64,000 nucleotides of DNA from assembly GCA_027484825.1 (NCBI GenBank), contig JAIXSE010000036.1, positions 62,001 through 126,000 on the forward strand, read 5' to 3'. The stretch's first letter is position 1. Each line of letters opens with the position of its first letter. Source of the stretch: Rubrivivax sp. (lineage in GTDB: Bacteria > Pseudomonadota > Gammaproteobacteria > Burkholderiales > Burkholderiaceae_C). The notes under the pieces are model-generated. The model was not told the DNA's origin. It worked only from the letters and a program-made list of their open reading frames with translations, and searched no databases. The position numbers and the translations under genes are program-made. This document shows, one piece after another, positions 32,860-40,418 of the stretch.

Positions 32860-33339
32860 TCAACGAAGGCCGGATTTGTCCAGCCCGTACAACGCATCCT
32901 GCGAGCCCGGCACCACCGCAAAACCGACCGACAGCCGGTTCCACCCATTGATGGCGACGATGGCAAAACTCAGCTCCGCCACCTCCTTGTCGCTGAAGTG
33001 CTCCCGCACCGCCAGGAAGTCCGCGTCGGCGACGCCCTGCGGCGGCAGGTGCGTCAACACTTCCACCCAGGCCAGCGCCGCCCGCTCCCGTGGCGAGAAC
33101 AGCGTCGATTCGCGCCAGATCGCCACATGGTGCAGACGCAGCGCCCGCTCGCCATGCAGGGTGGCTTCCTTGACATGCATGTCGACGCAGAAGGCGCAGC
33201 CATTGAGCTGTGAGGCGCGCAGGGTGACGAGGTCGCGCAGGGTGACGTCCAGGCTGGTCTGCTTCAGCAGGAGGCTGAAGTCCAGATACTTTTTGAAGAG
33301 CTCGGGGGCCTTGCGCGCATAGTCGAGACGTTGGGACAT
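32860..33339 (-). CDS. carboxymuconolactone decarboxylase/AhpD-family protein, partner of the ECF41 sigma factor
   Basis: A 159-residue AhpD-fold protein. The redox pair is C48 and C51 in NGCAFCVDMHVKEA, followed by the typical WRES and ERAALAWVE helices. Such alkylhydroperoxidase-like proteins reduce peroxides or handle small carbonyl substrates, but the in vivo substrate is unknown. ATG 33339 is preferred over the GTG at 33348 because GGAG lies 9 nt upstream. ECF41 sigma genes are known to neighbour this type of gene (the 'COE' set). A TGTCACA-N16-CGTC promoter at 33440-33466, inside the end of the sigma gene, reads into it with a leader of about 90 nt. Confidence 0.9.
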   Translation of the reverse strand: MSQRLDYARKAPELFKKYLDFSLLLKQTSLDVTLRDLVTLRASQLNGCAFCVDMHVKEATLHGERALRLHHVAIWRESTLFSPRERAALAWVEVLTHLPPQGVADADFLAVREHFSDKEVAELSFAIVAINGWNRLSVGFAVVPGSQDALYGLDKSGLR

Positions 33340-33435
33340 GGGGAACACTCCGTGATGATGAGGGGGCCTCCGCGGGGAAGTCCGCGGGGGAGACGTGTCG
33401 TAGGGCGGCCCGAGGGTCGGGACACGCCCTGCTCA

Positions 33436-34395
33436 TCAAGACGGGTCAGGGGCCCCGTTTGTGACAGAGGCGGCCTCAAGGGCCTGCGCCAGGGCTCGTA
33501 GCTTCTGCGGATTGCGCTGGGTGTGGATGCGCAGGATGCGCAGGCCGTCCGTCTCCAGACTCTGGGCGGACTCCAGTTGACCGTCGATGAAGCGCAGCAG
33601 GCCCCACTCGCCGTTGAAGCGCACCAGGGCCAGGCGCTGGCGCGCATCGCCGCGCTCGCTCCGGCGCCACACCGCGAAGTAGAGCTGCGCAATGCGGCTG
33701 GCGCCGGCCAGCACCCGGCCGAAGCTGGGCACGATGCCGCCGCCGTCGCTGATGAGTTCGGCATCTTCGGCCAGCAGGGCCTGGAGCTGGGCAAAGTCGC
33801 CGCGCCGGGCGGCCTCGGCGAAACCGGACAGCAAGCGGTAATGCTGCTCCGGTGACACCTGCTGGCGTGGGCGCTGGTCCTTCAGCTGCGTCTTGGCGCG
33901 GGAGACGATCTGGCGGCAGGCCGCCTCGGACTTGCCCAGCGCCCGGGCGACTTCGGCATAGTCCGCATCAAAGACCTCGCGGAGCAGGAAGGCCGCGCGT
34001 GCCTCGGGGGCCAGGCGTTCGAGCACTGCGAGGAAGGCGACCGACAGGTCGTCGGCACGCTCCAGCCATTGCTCCGGCGTGGTCGGTGCGTCATCGAGGG
34101 CGGCGAGGGCGGCGAGGGCTGGCGTCAGCTCATCCAGCTGCGGCTCCGGCAGCCAGAAGCCGACGTAGTGCGCGCGCTGTAGCCGCGCGGTGCGCAGCCG
34201 GTCGATGGACAGTCGCGTGGTGACGGACACCAGCCAGGCTTCGGCATTGTCGATCTGGGAGCGGTCCGCCTCATGCCACTTGAGCCAGACGTCCTGCACC
34301 AGCTCGTCGGCATCGGCCGTGGTGCCGAGCATGCGGTAGGCAATGCCCCGCAGACGGGGGCGCAGGCGTTGGAAGGATTGAGTGGCGTCGTCCAT
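33436..34395 (-). CDS. ECF41-group RNA polymerase sigma factor with C-terminal SnoaL-like domain
   Basis: A 319-residue extracytoplasmic-function sigma factor. Region 2 lies at about 8-75 (FQRLRPRLRGIAYRMLG, LVQDVWLKW) and region 4 at about 120-172 (FLLREVFDADYAEVARALG). Three group-specific features mark ECF41: the WLPEP linker motif (81-85), a C-terminal SnoaL-like domain with DGGG (217-220), and NPQKL (295-299) in place of NPDKL. In this group the C-terminal extension replaces a separate anti-sigma factor. The partner AhpD-family gene is immediately downstream. The promoter at 34405-34431 sits so close to ATG 34395 that the mRNA would have a leader of only a few nucleotides. Confidence 0.93.
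   Translation of the reverse strand: MDDATQSFQRLRPRLRGIAYRMLGTTADADELVQDVWLKWHEADRSQIDNAEAWLVSVTTRLSIDRLRTARLQRAHYVGFWLPEPQLDELTPALAALAALDDAPTTPEQWLERADDLSVAFLAVLERLAPEARAAFLLREVFDADYAEVARALGKSEAACRQIVSRAKTQLKDQRPRQQVSPEQHYRLLSGFAEAARRGDFAQLQALLAEDAELISDGGGIVPSFGRVLAGASRIAQLYFAVWRRSERGDARQRLALVRFNGEWGLLRFIDGQLESAQSLETDGLRILRIHTQRNPQKLRALAQALEAASVTNGAPDPS
33440..33466 (-). promoter_or_regulatory. predicted ECF41-dependent promoter of the AhpD-family gene
   Basis: On the minus strand TGTCACA (33460-33466) and CGTC (33440-33443) are separated by exactly 16 nt. This fits the ECF41 promoter form known for the family. It lies within the last codons of the sigma gene, and the CGTC ends just before its stop. 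The same elements with the same spacing lie ahead of the sigma gene itself. Confidence 0.75.
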
Positions 34396-34404
34396 GGGAA
34401 GCAA

Positions 34405-34431
34405 GACGGTGGCGCTGGGCCGCTTGTGACA
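34405..34431 (-). promoter_or_regulatory. predicted autoregulatory ECF41 promoter
   Basis: TGTCACA (34425-34431) and CGTC (34405-34408) on the minus strand are separated by 16 nt, identical to the site ahead of the AhpD-family gene. The -10 element ends 10 nt before the sigma start codon, implying a nearly leaderless transcript. The first element is embedded in the small palindrome CTTGTGACAAG. Confidence 0.75.
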
Positions 34432-34503
34432 AGCGTAGCGGACTTCAGGCGGACGCCTCAACAGGCGCCTATCGCCGCGATCCCCATGGACGTCGCCCGA
34501 TGC

Positions 34504-34704
34504 TCAGCAGGGGGCCTGCCACTCCCGCAGCTCGGTCGCGAGGATGCTGTGGCCGTCCTTGTCGGCGCGTGTGGCCAGTTCTTCGGCGTTTGCATCAGTC
34601 ACCAGCTCGCGGCCGACGCCCTTGACCAGTTGCTGGTAGACATAGTCGATGTCGGTGGAAGAGGCGCTGGTGGGGGGCTGAGTCTGGGGCAGGGATGCGG
34701 TCAT
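34504..34704 (-). CDS. 66-residue hypothetical protein
   Basis: A short acidic, helical protein that I do not recognise. It begins with a Pro/Thr/Ser-rich stretch (residues 1-18), followed by DYVYQQLVKGVGRELV and a polar C-terminal part ending REWQAPC. The start is well supported by AGGAG 7 nt upstream. The same frame runs open further upstream to 35064, but without a better start and through repetitive DNA. It lies between the flavodoxin-like gene and the ECF41 sigma gene, all on the minus strand. The gap to the sigma gene carries the sigma promoter, so it is not driven by that promoter. Function unknown. Confidence 0.7.
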   Translation of the reverse strand: MTASLPQTQPPTSASSTDIDYVYQQLVKGVGRELVTDANAEELATRADKDGHSILATELREWQAPC

Positions 34705-34927
34705 CGAAATCTCCTTGGACGTTCGGTCAATGAGCGGCCGGGGCACGGGGGCCGCCGGCCAGGGGATGAAGGACTGGGAGCAAAGGGCATTCCCAGCACC
34801 ACAGACCGCCTGCTTTGCCGCACTGCATCCATTGCCATCGCTGAGCTGCCTTCGCTGAATTGGCTTGGCTGAATTGGGGTGCGTGCATTGGGGTGGGGCC
34901 ATGGTGGGCGCACACGACCTGCATGGC

Positions 34928-35995
34928 TTACTTGGTCCGGGGCGCCGGACGCCGCTGGGGCTGCTTGAGCTCGCCCCGCCGCAGCAGCGCCACCGCGTCG
35001 CCCACCGCATCGGCCACCTGCCGCACTTCCTCCTGCACCGCCTCATCCCGATCCAGGGCTTCATGGCTGTTGAAGTAGGGCTCGTAATAGCCGATGTAGC
35101 GGTCCAGCTGGGACTGGCTGCCCGCTTCGATCAATCCCATCCAGTCCAGCCAGTCACTCAGGTTGCGGCGCTGCGATTCAATGCCCGCCACATCGCCATG
35201 CACCACCACGCCATAGGCGCGGCCGGCCAGATGCTTGGGATAGTCCCATCCCTTCTCTTCCATGGCCTTGGCCTCCTGGGCGGTCTTGCCATGTGTGGTG
35301 GTCGGGTCCGGATTGCCGCCGTCGGCGCACACCAGACGGTCGATCATCAGCTTCAGGGCGCTGGGAGATTGATACCAATAGGTGGGGGTGAGCAGGATGA
35401 CGCCGTGCGCGCTCACCCAGCGCTCGTAGATCTCGTTCATCCAGTCGTGAGACTGGCCCAGCGCGTAATTGGGATAACAGCTGCACGGGAAATGACACAG
35501 CGGCATGGCGGTGGACACGCAGCCTTTGCAAGGATGAATGCTGCGGCCGTATTCCGAGGTGGTCAGGCTCAAGTCCAGGACATCCACCTCGATATCGCGG
35601 GCGGCCAACTGGTCCTTGGCGATCTGCGTCATTCGCCAGGTTTTGGAGATCTCACCCGGGCAGGTGCCGTCATTGCGGTCACTGCCGCACACCAGCAGCA
35701 CGCGGGAGCGTGTGGACGTGTCCTTCCACCGTTCCTGGGCGGTGCGCAATCGGTCGCGGGTGAGCAGCCAATCCACCGACAGCTCGTAAGACGGGTCGGC
35801 AAATTCATCCCCTGCGCGGCGCGTCAAGGGGGCCTTGCGACCGTCCTTCATGGCGTCGAATGCAATGGCTTCCAGACGGGCCAGCGCCTCGGACTCGGTG
35901 TCAAAGGCCGGGTCAGTGAACTGGCGCATGAAGCGCTCGTGGAACTGCTCACGAGTGAGTGCGGGCGGCTGCTGGCCCTTGCGGATGTCGGTCAT
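34928..35995 (-). CDS. flavodoxin-fold NAD(P)H-dependent FMN reductase-like protein with cysteine cluster
   Basis: A 355-residue protein. Residues 1-100 form a helical N-terminal extension (LTREQFHERFMRQF). From about 97 a flavodoxin-like fold begins: VLLVCGSDRNDGTCPGEISK for the phosphate loop, then VDVLDLS, and LLTPTYWYQSPSALKLMIDRLV as the flavin-edge motif. An insertion carries four cysteines (CKGC, LCHF, CSC), giving a possible iron-sulfur or redox site; this is reminiscent of iron-sulfur flavoproteins. AYGVVVHGDVAG follows. The family transfers electrons from NAD(P)H through FMN; the substrate is unknown. ATG 35995 has only a weak ribosome site, but the upstream frame is not protein-like. 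Confidence 0.8.
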   Translation of the reverse strand: MTDIRKGQQPPALTREQFHERFMRQFTDPAFDTESEALARLEAIAFDAMKDGRKAPLTRRAGDEFADPSYELSVDWLLTRDRLRTAQERWKDTSTRSRVLLVCGSDRNDGTCPGEISKTWRMTQIAKDQLAARDIEVDVLDLSLTTSEYGRSIHPCKGCVSTAMPLCHFPCSCYPNYALGQSHDWMNEIYERWVSAHGVILLTPTYWYQSPSALKLMIDRLVCADGGNPDPTTTHGKTAQEAKAMEEKGWDYPKHLAGRAYGVVVHGDVAGIESQRRNLSDWLDWMGLIEAGSQSQLDRYIGYYEPYFNSHEALDRDEAVQEEVRQVADAVGDAVALLRRGELKQPQRRPAPRTK

Positions 35996-36400
35996 GGTGA
36001 ATGCGGCGAATGAGGGAAGAGGGACGGGGATGGGGGCGGGACGGGGACGGACCGCACTCAGGCAAATGACAGACCCGGCGAATGACGCAACGCCCATTCC
36101 GGTGCAGGCCCATGAAGGCCGCACCGCATTGAAGAGCTGTGCGGCCGATTGCACCGTCGCCGTGCGGCTTGTGGCGCGTCTGCGTGAAAACCCTTCCCGC
36201 AATCAAGGGGGAGGGAGAGGCCGTACTTCGGGCTTCCCCGCAACCGTCCTGTCATCAACGGCGCATACGCTCCGGCCGCTTCACCGGCAATTGCCACTTC
36301 ATTACTGTCCGCAGCAGTTCGACATCTTTGCGCAAATAAGTGGCCGGAAACGTTTGCGCAAATGCATTCACTGCGAAATCGTCAAGGGTAGGAGAACCTC
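35996..36400. other. 405-bp divergent intergenic region with a repeated palindrome
   Basis: This separates the flavodoxin-like gene (minus) from the PEP-CTERM gene (plus). I see no gene. Near its right end two identical copies of the perfect palindrome TTTGCGCAAA lie at 36327-36336 and 36353-36362, 26 bp apart start to start. They sit 39-74 bp ahead of the PEP-CTERM start codon, suitable for a dimeric regulator. The ribosome site TAGGAGA precedes ATG 36401. Confidence 0.5.
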
Positions 36401-37165
36401 ATGGCTTTTAAACCTGCATGGCTGGCATGGGCCGCCTTCATTGCCACCAGCGCCATGACCGGCGCCAGCGCACAGACCACTGTGGCTGAATGGGACTTCA
36501 ATGGCGCCTTTGATGCGTCCAATGGCGGCTACCAGGGCACGACCAAACATGACCTGAGCCAGAACGGCGCCAGCATTGCCTTCCTCAGCGGCACCACCAC
36601 CCTGACAACGCAGTTCGTGTCGTCCACCGGCAGCACCGACGCCATCACCAATGGCAAGGCCCTGAACACCGCCAACTATGCGCCGCAGGGCACGCAAAGC
36701 GGTGTGTATGGCGTGCAGTTCGGGGTGGACACCACCGGCTACGAGAACATCGTCTTCAGCTTCGACCAGCGCAACAGCGCCACGGCCTCCGCCTGGACCG
36801 AGCTGCTCTACACCGTGGACGGCGAAAGCTGGCTGGACGCCGCCACCTATCGCATGACCCGTCAGGGGAGCTTCGTCACCGGGCTGAGCTTTGATTTCTC
36901 GTCCATCCTGGGCGTGGCCAACAACGAGAGCTTTGCGGTGCGACTGGTCAGCATCTTTGCACCGGGCACCACCAGCTATGCCGGGACCACCAGCGCCTAT
37001 GCCACCGGCGGCACCATCCGCTACGACATGGTCCGCTTCACCGGCACCGAGATCCTCGCCCCGGTGGTGCCCACCCCCGCCGTTCCGGAGCCGGGTTCCT
37101 ACGCGCTGATGCTGGCGGGCCTGGGTGCCGTGGGCCTAATGGTGCGTCGCCGCCGCGCGCAATAA
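36401..37165 (+). CDS. PEP-CTERM sorting-signal exported protein
   Basis: A 254-residue secreted protein. A signal peptide (about 1-24, ending ASAQT) is followed by a beta-rich domain with AEWDFNGAFDASNGG and a run of Tyr/Ser/Thr-rich strands (YENIVFSFDQRNSATASAWTE is one). The C-terminus is a textbook PEP-CTERM signal: VPEPG, a hydrophobic helix, and VRRRRAQ (residues 228-254). Such signals are cut by an exosortase in exopolysaccharide-producing bacteria; no exosortase is encoded in this window. Its stop is 10 bp before the PHP lipoprotein gene, so both are probably one operon. It has a clear TAGGAGA ribosome site. Confidence 0.9.
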   Translation: MAFKPAWLAWAAFIATSAMTGASAQTTVAEWDFNGAFDASNGGYQGTTKHDLSQNGASIAFLSGTTTLTTQFVSSTGSTDAITNGKALNTANYAPQGTQSGVYGVQFGVDTTGYENIVFSFDQRNSATASAWTELLYTVDGESWLDAATYRMTRQGSFVTGLSFDFSSILGVANNESFAVRLVSIFAPGTTSYAGTTSAYATGGTIRYDMVRFTGTEILAPVVPTPAVPEPGSYALMLAGLGAVGLMVRRRRAQ

Positions 37166-37175
37166 GGAGATCGCC

Positions 37176-39650
37176 ATGAACTTCAAGCACATCCCGACCG
37201 CGTCGCAGACGCCGTCGTCCTCGTGGGCCAAAGGCTTGCGACTGGGCAGCCTGAGCCTGCTGGTGCTGGCCCTGGCCGCCTGCGGCGGTGGCCGCAACAG
37301 CGAGACCACGGTCACCATCGCCGCGGCCAGCGAGGAGCGCGCCTCCGCGCTGTCCGCCGATCCGACGGCCAAGTACCCCGACCACCACGAATTCGACGCC
37401 GCCCTGAACGTGCCGTTCAACGGCGTGGACGCCACCGGCGCCCGCAGCTTCACCGTGAACCTGGACTATGTCGGCGCCCCCGCCGGCACGCTGCTGGGCT
37501 GGCGCGTGGAAGTGCGCAACACCGCCGGTGCGCTGGTCAAGCGCTGGTCGGGTTCCGAGACCTACGCTGGCGACGCCCGCAGCCTCAAGCTCGACTGGGC
37601 CGGTCCCGGCGACAGCAGCACCAACGGCCTCTACACCGCCACGCTGGTGGCCGTGAGCGCACCGGCCGGCACCGTGCTGAAGGCCGACGGCGCCGACGCC
37701 CGTTTTGAGGAAATGCTGGCCCTGAGCACCAGCGGTGGCCACGGCCCTGTGACGCAGAGCTGGGCGCTGGCGGTCGGCAAGCCGGCCAGTATCGCCATGG
37801 GCGCGCTGCGTCCGCTGGCGGTGGGCACGGCCGGTGAAGCGGCGCAGCGGGTGCGCGGCCTGGCGGCATCGGTGGGCACGGGCAGTTGGCCCTACACCGT
37901 CTATTACGGCAGCTTCCACGGCCAGACCAACGATTCGGACGGTGGCGGCGCCATCGGCAGCTGCAGCTCGTCCCAGCCGGCCCAGACCGGCGCCTACGGA
38001 CCGGATGCGGCCTTCCCCTACGCCAAGAACGTGGGCCTGGACTTCTTCGCCAATACCGACCACAACCACTACTTCGACGGCTCGTCCAGCACCAACACCT
38101 CGGGCAGCGCCACGGCTGCCAAGGCACGGTATCAACGCGGCCTGACGATTGCGGCGGACTACAGCTCGGCCAACCCTGGCTTCCTCGCGCTGTACGGGAT
38201 GGAATGGGGTGTGATCAGCAATGGCGGCCACCTGAACATCTTCAACAGCAATGAGCTGTTCTCCTGGGAATACAACGTCAGCAATGAACTCTTCGGCGAC
38301 CGCTACATCGCCAAGAGCGATTACGCGACGCTCTATTCGGTGATGCGTGCCCAAGGCCTGATCGGCCAGTTCAATCACCCCGACGACACCGGCCAGTTCA
38401 TCATCAACGGCACCGACATGGCCTACAGCGCCGATGGCGACGAGGTGATGGTGATGGCCGAGGTGATGAACACCTCCGCCTTCTCGTCCAACACCACCGA
38501 GACCGAGACCTCGCGCAGCTCCTACGAGACCGCCTGGAAGAAGCTGCTGGAGCGCGGCTATCACGTCGCGCCGGCGACCAATCAGGACAATCACTGCGCC
38601 AACTGGGGGGCCAGCTACACCAACCGGACGGCGGTGCTGATTCCGACCGGCACGCCGCTGACCAAGGCCAGCCTGGTGGAAGCGCTCAAGGCCCGCCGCG
38701 TGTTTGCCACTCTGGACAAGACCTCGCAGCTGATCTTCAGCGCGAACGGCAAGATCATGGGCGAGCGCTTTGACAACAGCGGGTCCCTGGCCCTGAATGT
38801 CGGCTTCTACAACCCGAATGGCCGCACGGTGGTGTCCACCGAAATCTGGGAGGGGGTGCCGGGCCGCAACGGCACGGTCTCCCGCCTGGCGACCACTGCC
38901 ACGGCCACGGTGACGCCGGCCGACGGCAAGCACTTCTACTATGCCAAGGTCACGCAGGACGACGGCAAGGTGCTGTGGTCCGCGCCGATCTGGGTCAACC
39001 AGGGCGCGCAGGGCGGCGACACCACGCCGCCGACGGTGACGGCCTCGGTCTCCGGCAGCACCGGCACCATCAGCTTCAATGCCGCCGCAGCGGACAATGT
39101 GGGGGTGACGCGGGTCGAGTTCTGGCTGGACGGCGTGCTCAAGGACACGAAGACGGCGGCCCCCTACACCCTGGCGGTGGATTCGACCCAGCTGGCCAAC
39201 GGCGCCCACAACCTGGTGGCCAAGGCCTATGACGCCGCGGGCAACAGCACCACCTCGGCGGCGGTGAGCTTCAATGTGAGCAATGTGGTCAATGCCGGCG
39301 ACGAAGTGGAGCCGAACGGCACCATTGCCACCGCCAATGCCGTGGGCAACCGCACGGCGCTCACCGGCTTCATCAGCACCGCTACGGACAAGGACTACTT
39401 CAAGGTCACCCTGGCGGCCAACCAGCGGCTGCGGGTGGACATGACCGGCCCGGCGACGGCAGGCGTGGACTACGACCTGTATGTGGTGAGCAGCACCGGG
39501 GCGGGTCTGGCCCGGTCCGAGGGCGGCACGAGTGCAGAGTCGCTGACCTACCAAAATGGCACGACCGCCCAGACGGTCTACATCAAGGTGCAGGCCTATG
39601 CCAGCTCCAGCGCGACCTCGCCGTATCGGTTGACGATCAGCTATCCGTGA
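37176..39650 (+). CDS. PHP-domain (CehA/McbA-like) lipoprotein with Ig-like and PPC domains
   Basis: An 824-residue exported lipoprotein with lipobox LAAC at C36. A beta domain (about 65-190) precedes a PHP-type metallohydrolase core (about 240-600): SFHGQTNDSDGG, NTDHNHYFDG, GQFNHPDDTGQF and ATNQDNHCANWG supply the His/Asp ligands typical of CehA/McbA-like enzymes. Residues about 615-705 form a bacterial Ig-like domain (NVGVTRVEFWLDGVLKD), and about 710-824 a pre-peptidase C-terminal (PPC) domain with SATDKDYFKVTL. PHP proteins hydrolyse phosphoesters or carbamate/amide bonds; the substrate is unknown. AAGGAGA lies 5 nt ahead of the start. A terminator follows at 39662. Confidence 0.85.
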   Translation: MNFKHIPTASQTPSSSWAKGLRLGSLSLLVLALAACGGGRNSETTVTIAAASEERASALSADPTAKYPDHHEFDAALNVPFNGVDATGARSFTVNLDYVGAPAGTLLGWRVEVRNTAGALVKRWSGSETYAGDARSLKLDWAGPGDSSTNGLYTATLVAVSAPAGTVLKADGADARFEEMLALSTSGGHGPVTQSWALAVGKPASIAMGALRPLAVGTAGEAAQRVRGLAASVGTGSWPYTVYYGSFHGQTNDSDGGGAIGSCSSSQPAQTGAYGPDAAFPYAKNVGLDFFANTDHNHYFDGSSSTNTSGSATAAKARYQRGLTIAADYSSANPGFLALYGMEWGVISNGGHLNIFNSNELFSWEYNVSNELFGDRYIAKSDYATLYSVMRAQGLIGQFNHPDDTGQFIINGTDMAYSADGDEVMVMAEVMNTSAFSSNTTETETSRSSYETAWKKLLERGYHVAPATNQDNHCANWGASYTNRTAVLIPTGTPLTKASLVEALKARRVFATLDKTSQLIFSANGKIMGERFDNSGSLALNVGFYNPNGRTVVSTEIWEGVPGRNGTVSRLATTATATVTPADGKHFYYAKVTQDDGKVLWSAPIWVNQGAQGGDTTPPTVTASVSGSTGTISFNAAAADNVGVTRVEFWLDGVLKDTKTAAPYTLAVDSTQLANGAHNLVAKAYDAAGNSTTSAAVSFNVSNVVNAGDEVEPNGTIATANAVGNRTALTGFISTATDKDYFKVTLAANQRLRVDMTGPATAGVDYDLYVVSSTGAGLARSEGGTSAESLTYQNGTTAQTVYIKVQAYASSSATSPYRLTISYP

Positions 39651-39661
39651 TCTGAAGTTCA

Positions 39662-39690
39662 GGGTCGGCCTCGTCAGGTCGGCCCTTTTT
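39662..39690 (+). terminator. intrinsic terminator after the PHP lipoprotein gene
   Basis: A 9-bp stem with two G-U pairs (arms 39662-39670 and 39677-39685) and a 6-nt loop is followed directly by TTTTT. It starts 12 bp after the stop codon. Confidence 0.85.
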
Positions 39691-39889
39691 CGCCAATCGC
39701 CCCTTGGGGGGAAGGCAGCGGCGACGGCGAAGGCTTCGTGCGGATTTCCCGATGTGGGCGATTGGATGCTGGCGTGTGTGGCAGGTCTGTCAAGCGGCGG
39801 TCGCGGCCGCAGGCGTGGATGGGCACACTGCATTCACAGAGATCCGGACTCAAGGATCCACCAACCACACGACGAGGGAGAACTCCAGC

Positions 39890-40396
39890 ATGACCCGCTG
39901 CGCTTATTGCGACACCCGCATCCTTTTTGGCGGCAAACAGATTGGCGAGCGCCGCTACTGCGGTGAGAAGTGCGCCACCCATGGCGCCTTGGCCTTGGCC
40001 GCTGACAGCTTCTCCGCGCAGGACGTAGCGCACCATGTGGCGATGGTGCACCGGGGCAACTGCCCGAAGTGCGACGGTCAGGGGCCGGTGGACGTGCATA
40101 CGTCCCACCGCGTGTGGTCGGCGCTGTACTTGACGCAATGGTCCAGCCGTCCCGCCATCTGCTGCCGGCGTTGCGGCAACAAGCGCAGGCTGGGGGATGC
40201 CGCGTTCTCGCTGGTGCTGGGCTGGTGGGGATTCCCGTGGGGCCTGGTGATGACGCCGGTGCAGGTGCTGCGCAATCTCGTCGGCGCCTTGCGCAAGCCC
40301 GATCCGGACCGTCCGTCCCCGCAGCTGGAAAAGCAGCTGCGCCTGCATCTGGCGCAGCAGATGATGGCGGCGCAGCGTTCGCCCGGTCAGGTCTGA
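39890..40396 (+). CDS. zinc-ribbon protein with C-terminal hydrophobic segment
   Basis: A 168-residue protein of unknown role. The N-terminus is a treble-clef or zinc-ribbon motif (CAYC ... YCGEKC), and two more pairs follow (CPKC near residue 64 and CRRC near 97), so at least two zinc sites are likely. A hydrophobic, Trp-rich stretch (FSLVLGWWGFPWGLVMTPVQVL) suggests membrane association. The start at 39890 is chosen over 39704 because GAGGGAGA lies about 9 nt upstream and the preceding Arg-rich stretch is not protein-like. A 10-bp inverted repeat (39693-39702 with 39756-39765) lies in its leader region. Confidence 0.75.
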   Translation: MTRCAYCDTRILFGGKQIGERRYCGEKCATHGALALAADSFSAQDVAHHVAMVHRGNCPKCDGQGPVDVHTSHRVWSALYLTQWSSRPAICCRRCGNKRRLGDAAFSLVLGWWGFPWGLVMTPVQVLRNLVGALRKPDPDRPSPQLEKQLRLHLAQQMMAAQRSPGQV

Positions 40397-40418
40397 CGGG
40401 GCCGGGGCGCTGGCACCC

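Noticed and set aside
34705-34927. Possible extension of the 66-residue protein or a further small gene in GCTGAATTGG-type repeats
   Set aside because: The stretch is low-complexity, shows no ribosome site and gives no protein-like sequence in any frame.
36341-36357. Sigma-54 promoter ahead of the PEP-CTERM gene (TGGC...TTTGC)
   Set aside because: The GG and GC elements are 12 bp apart rather than the required 10.
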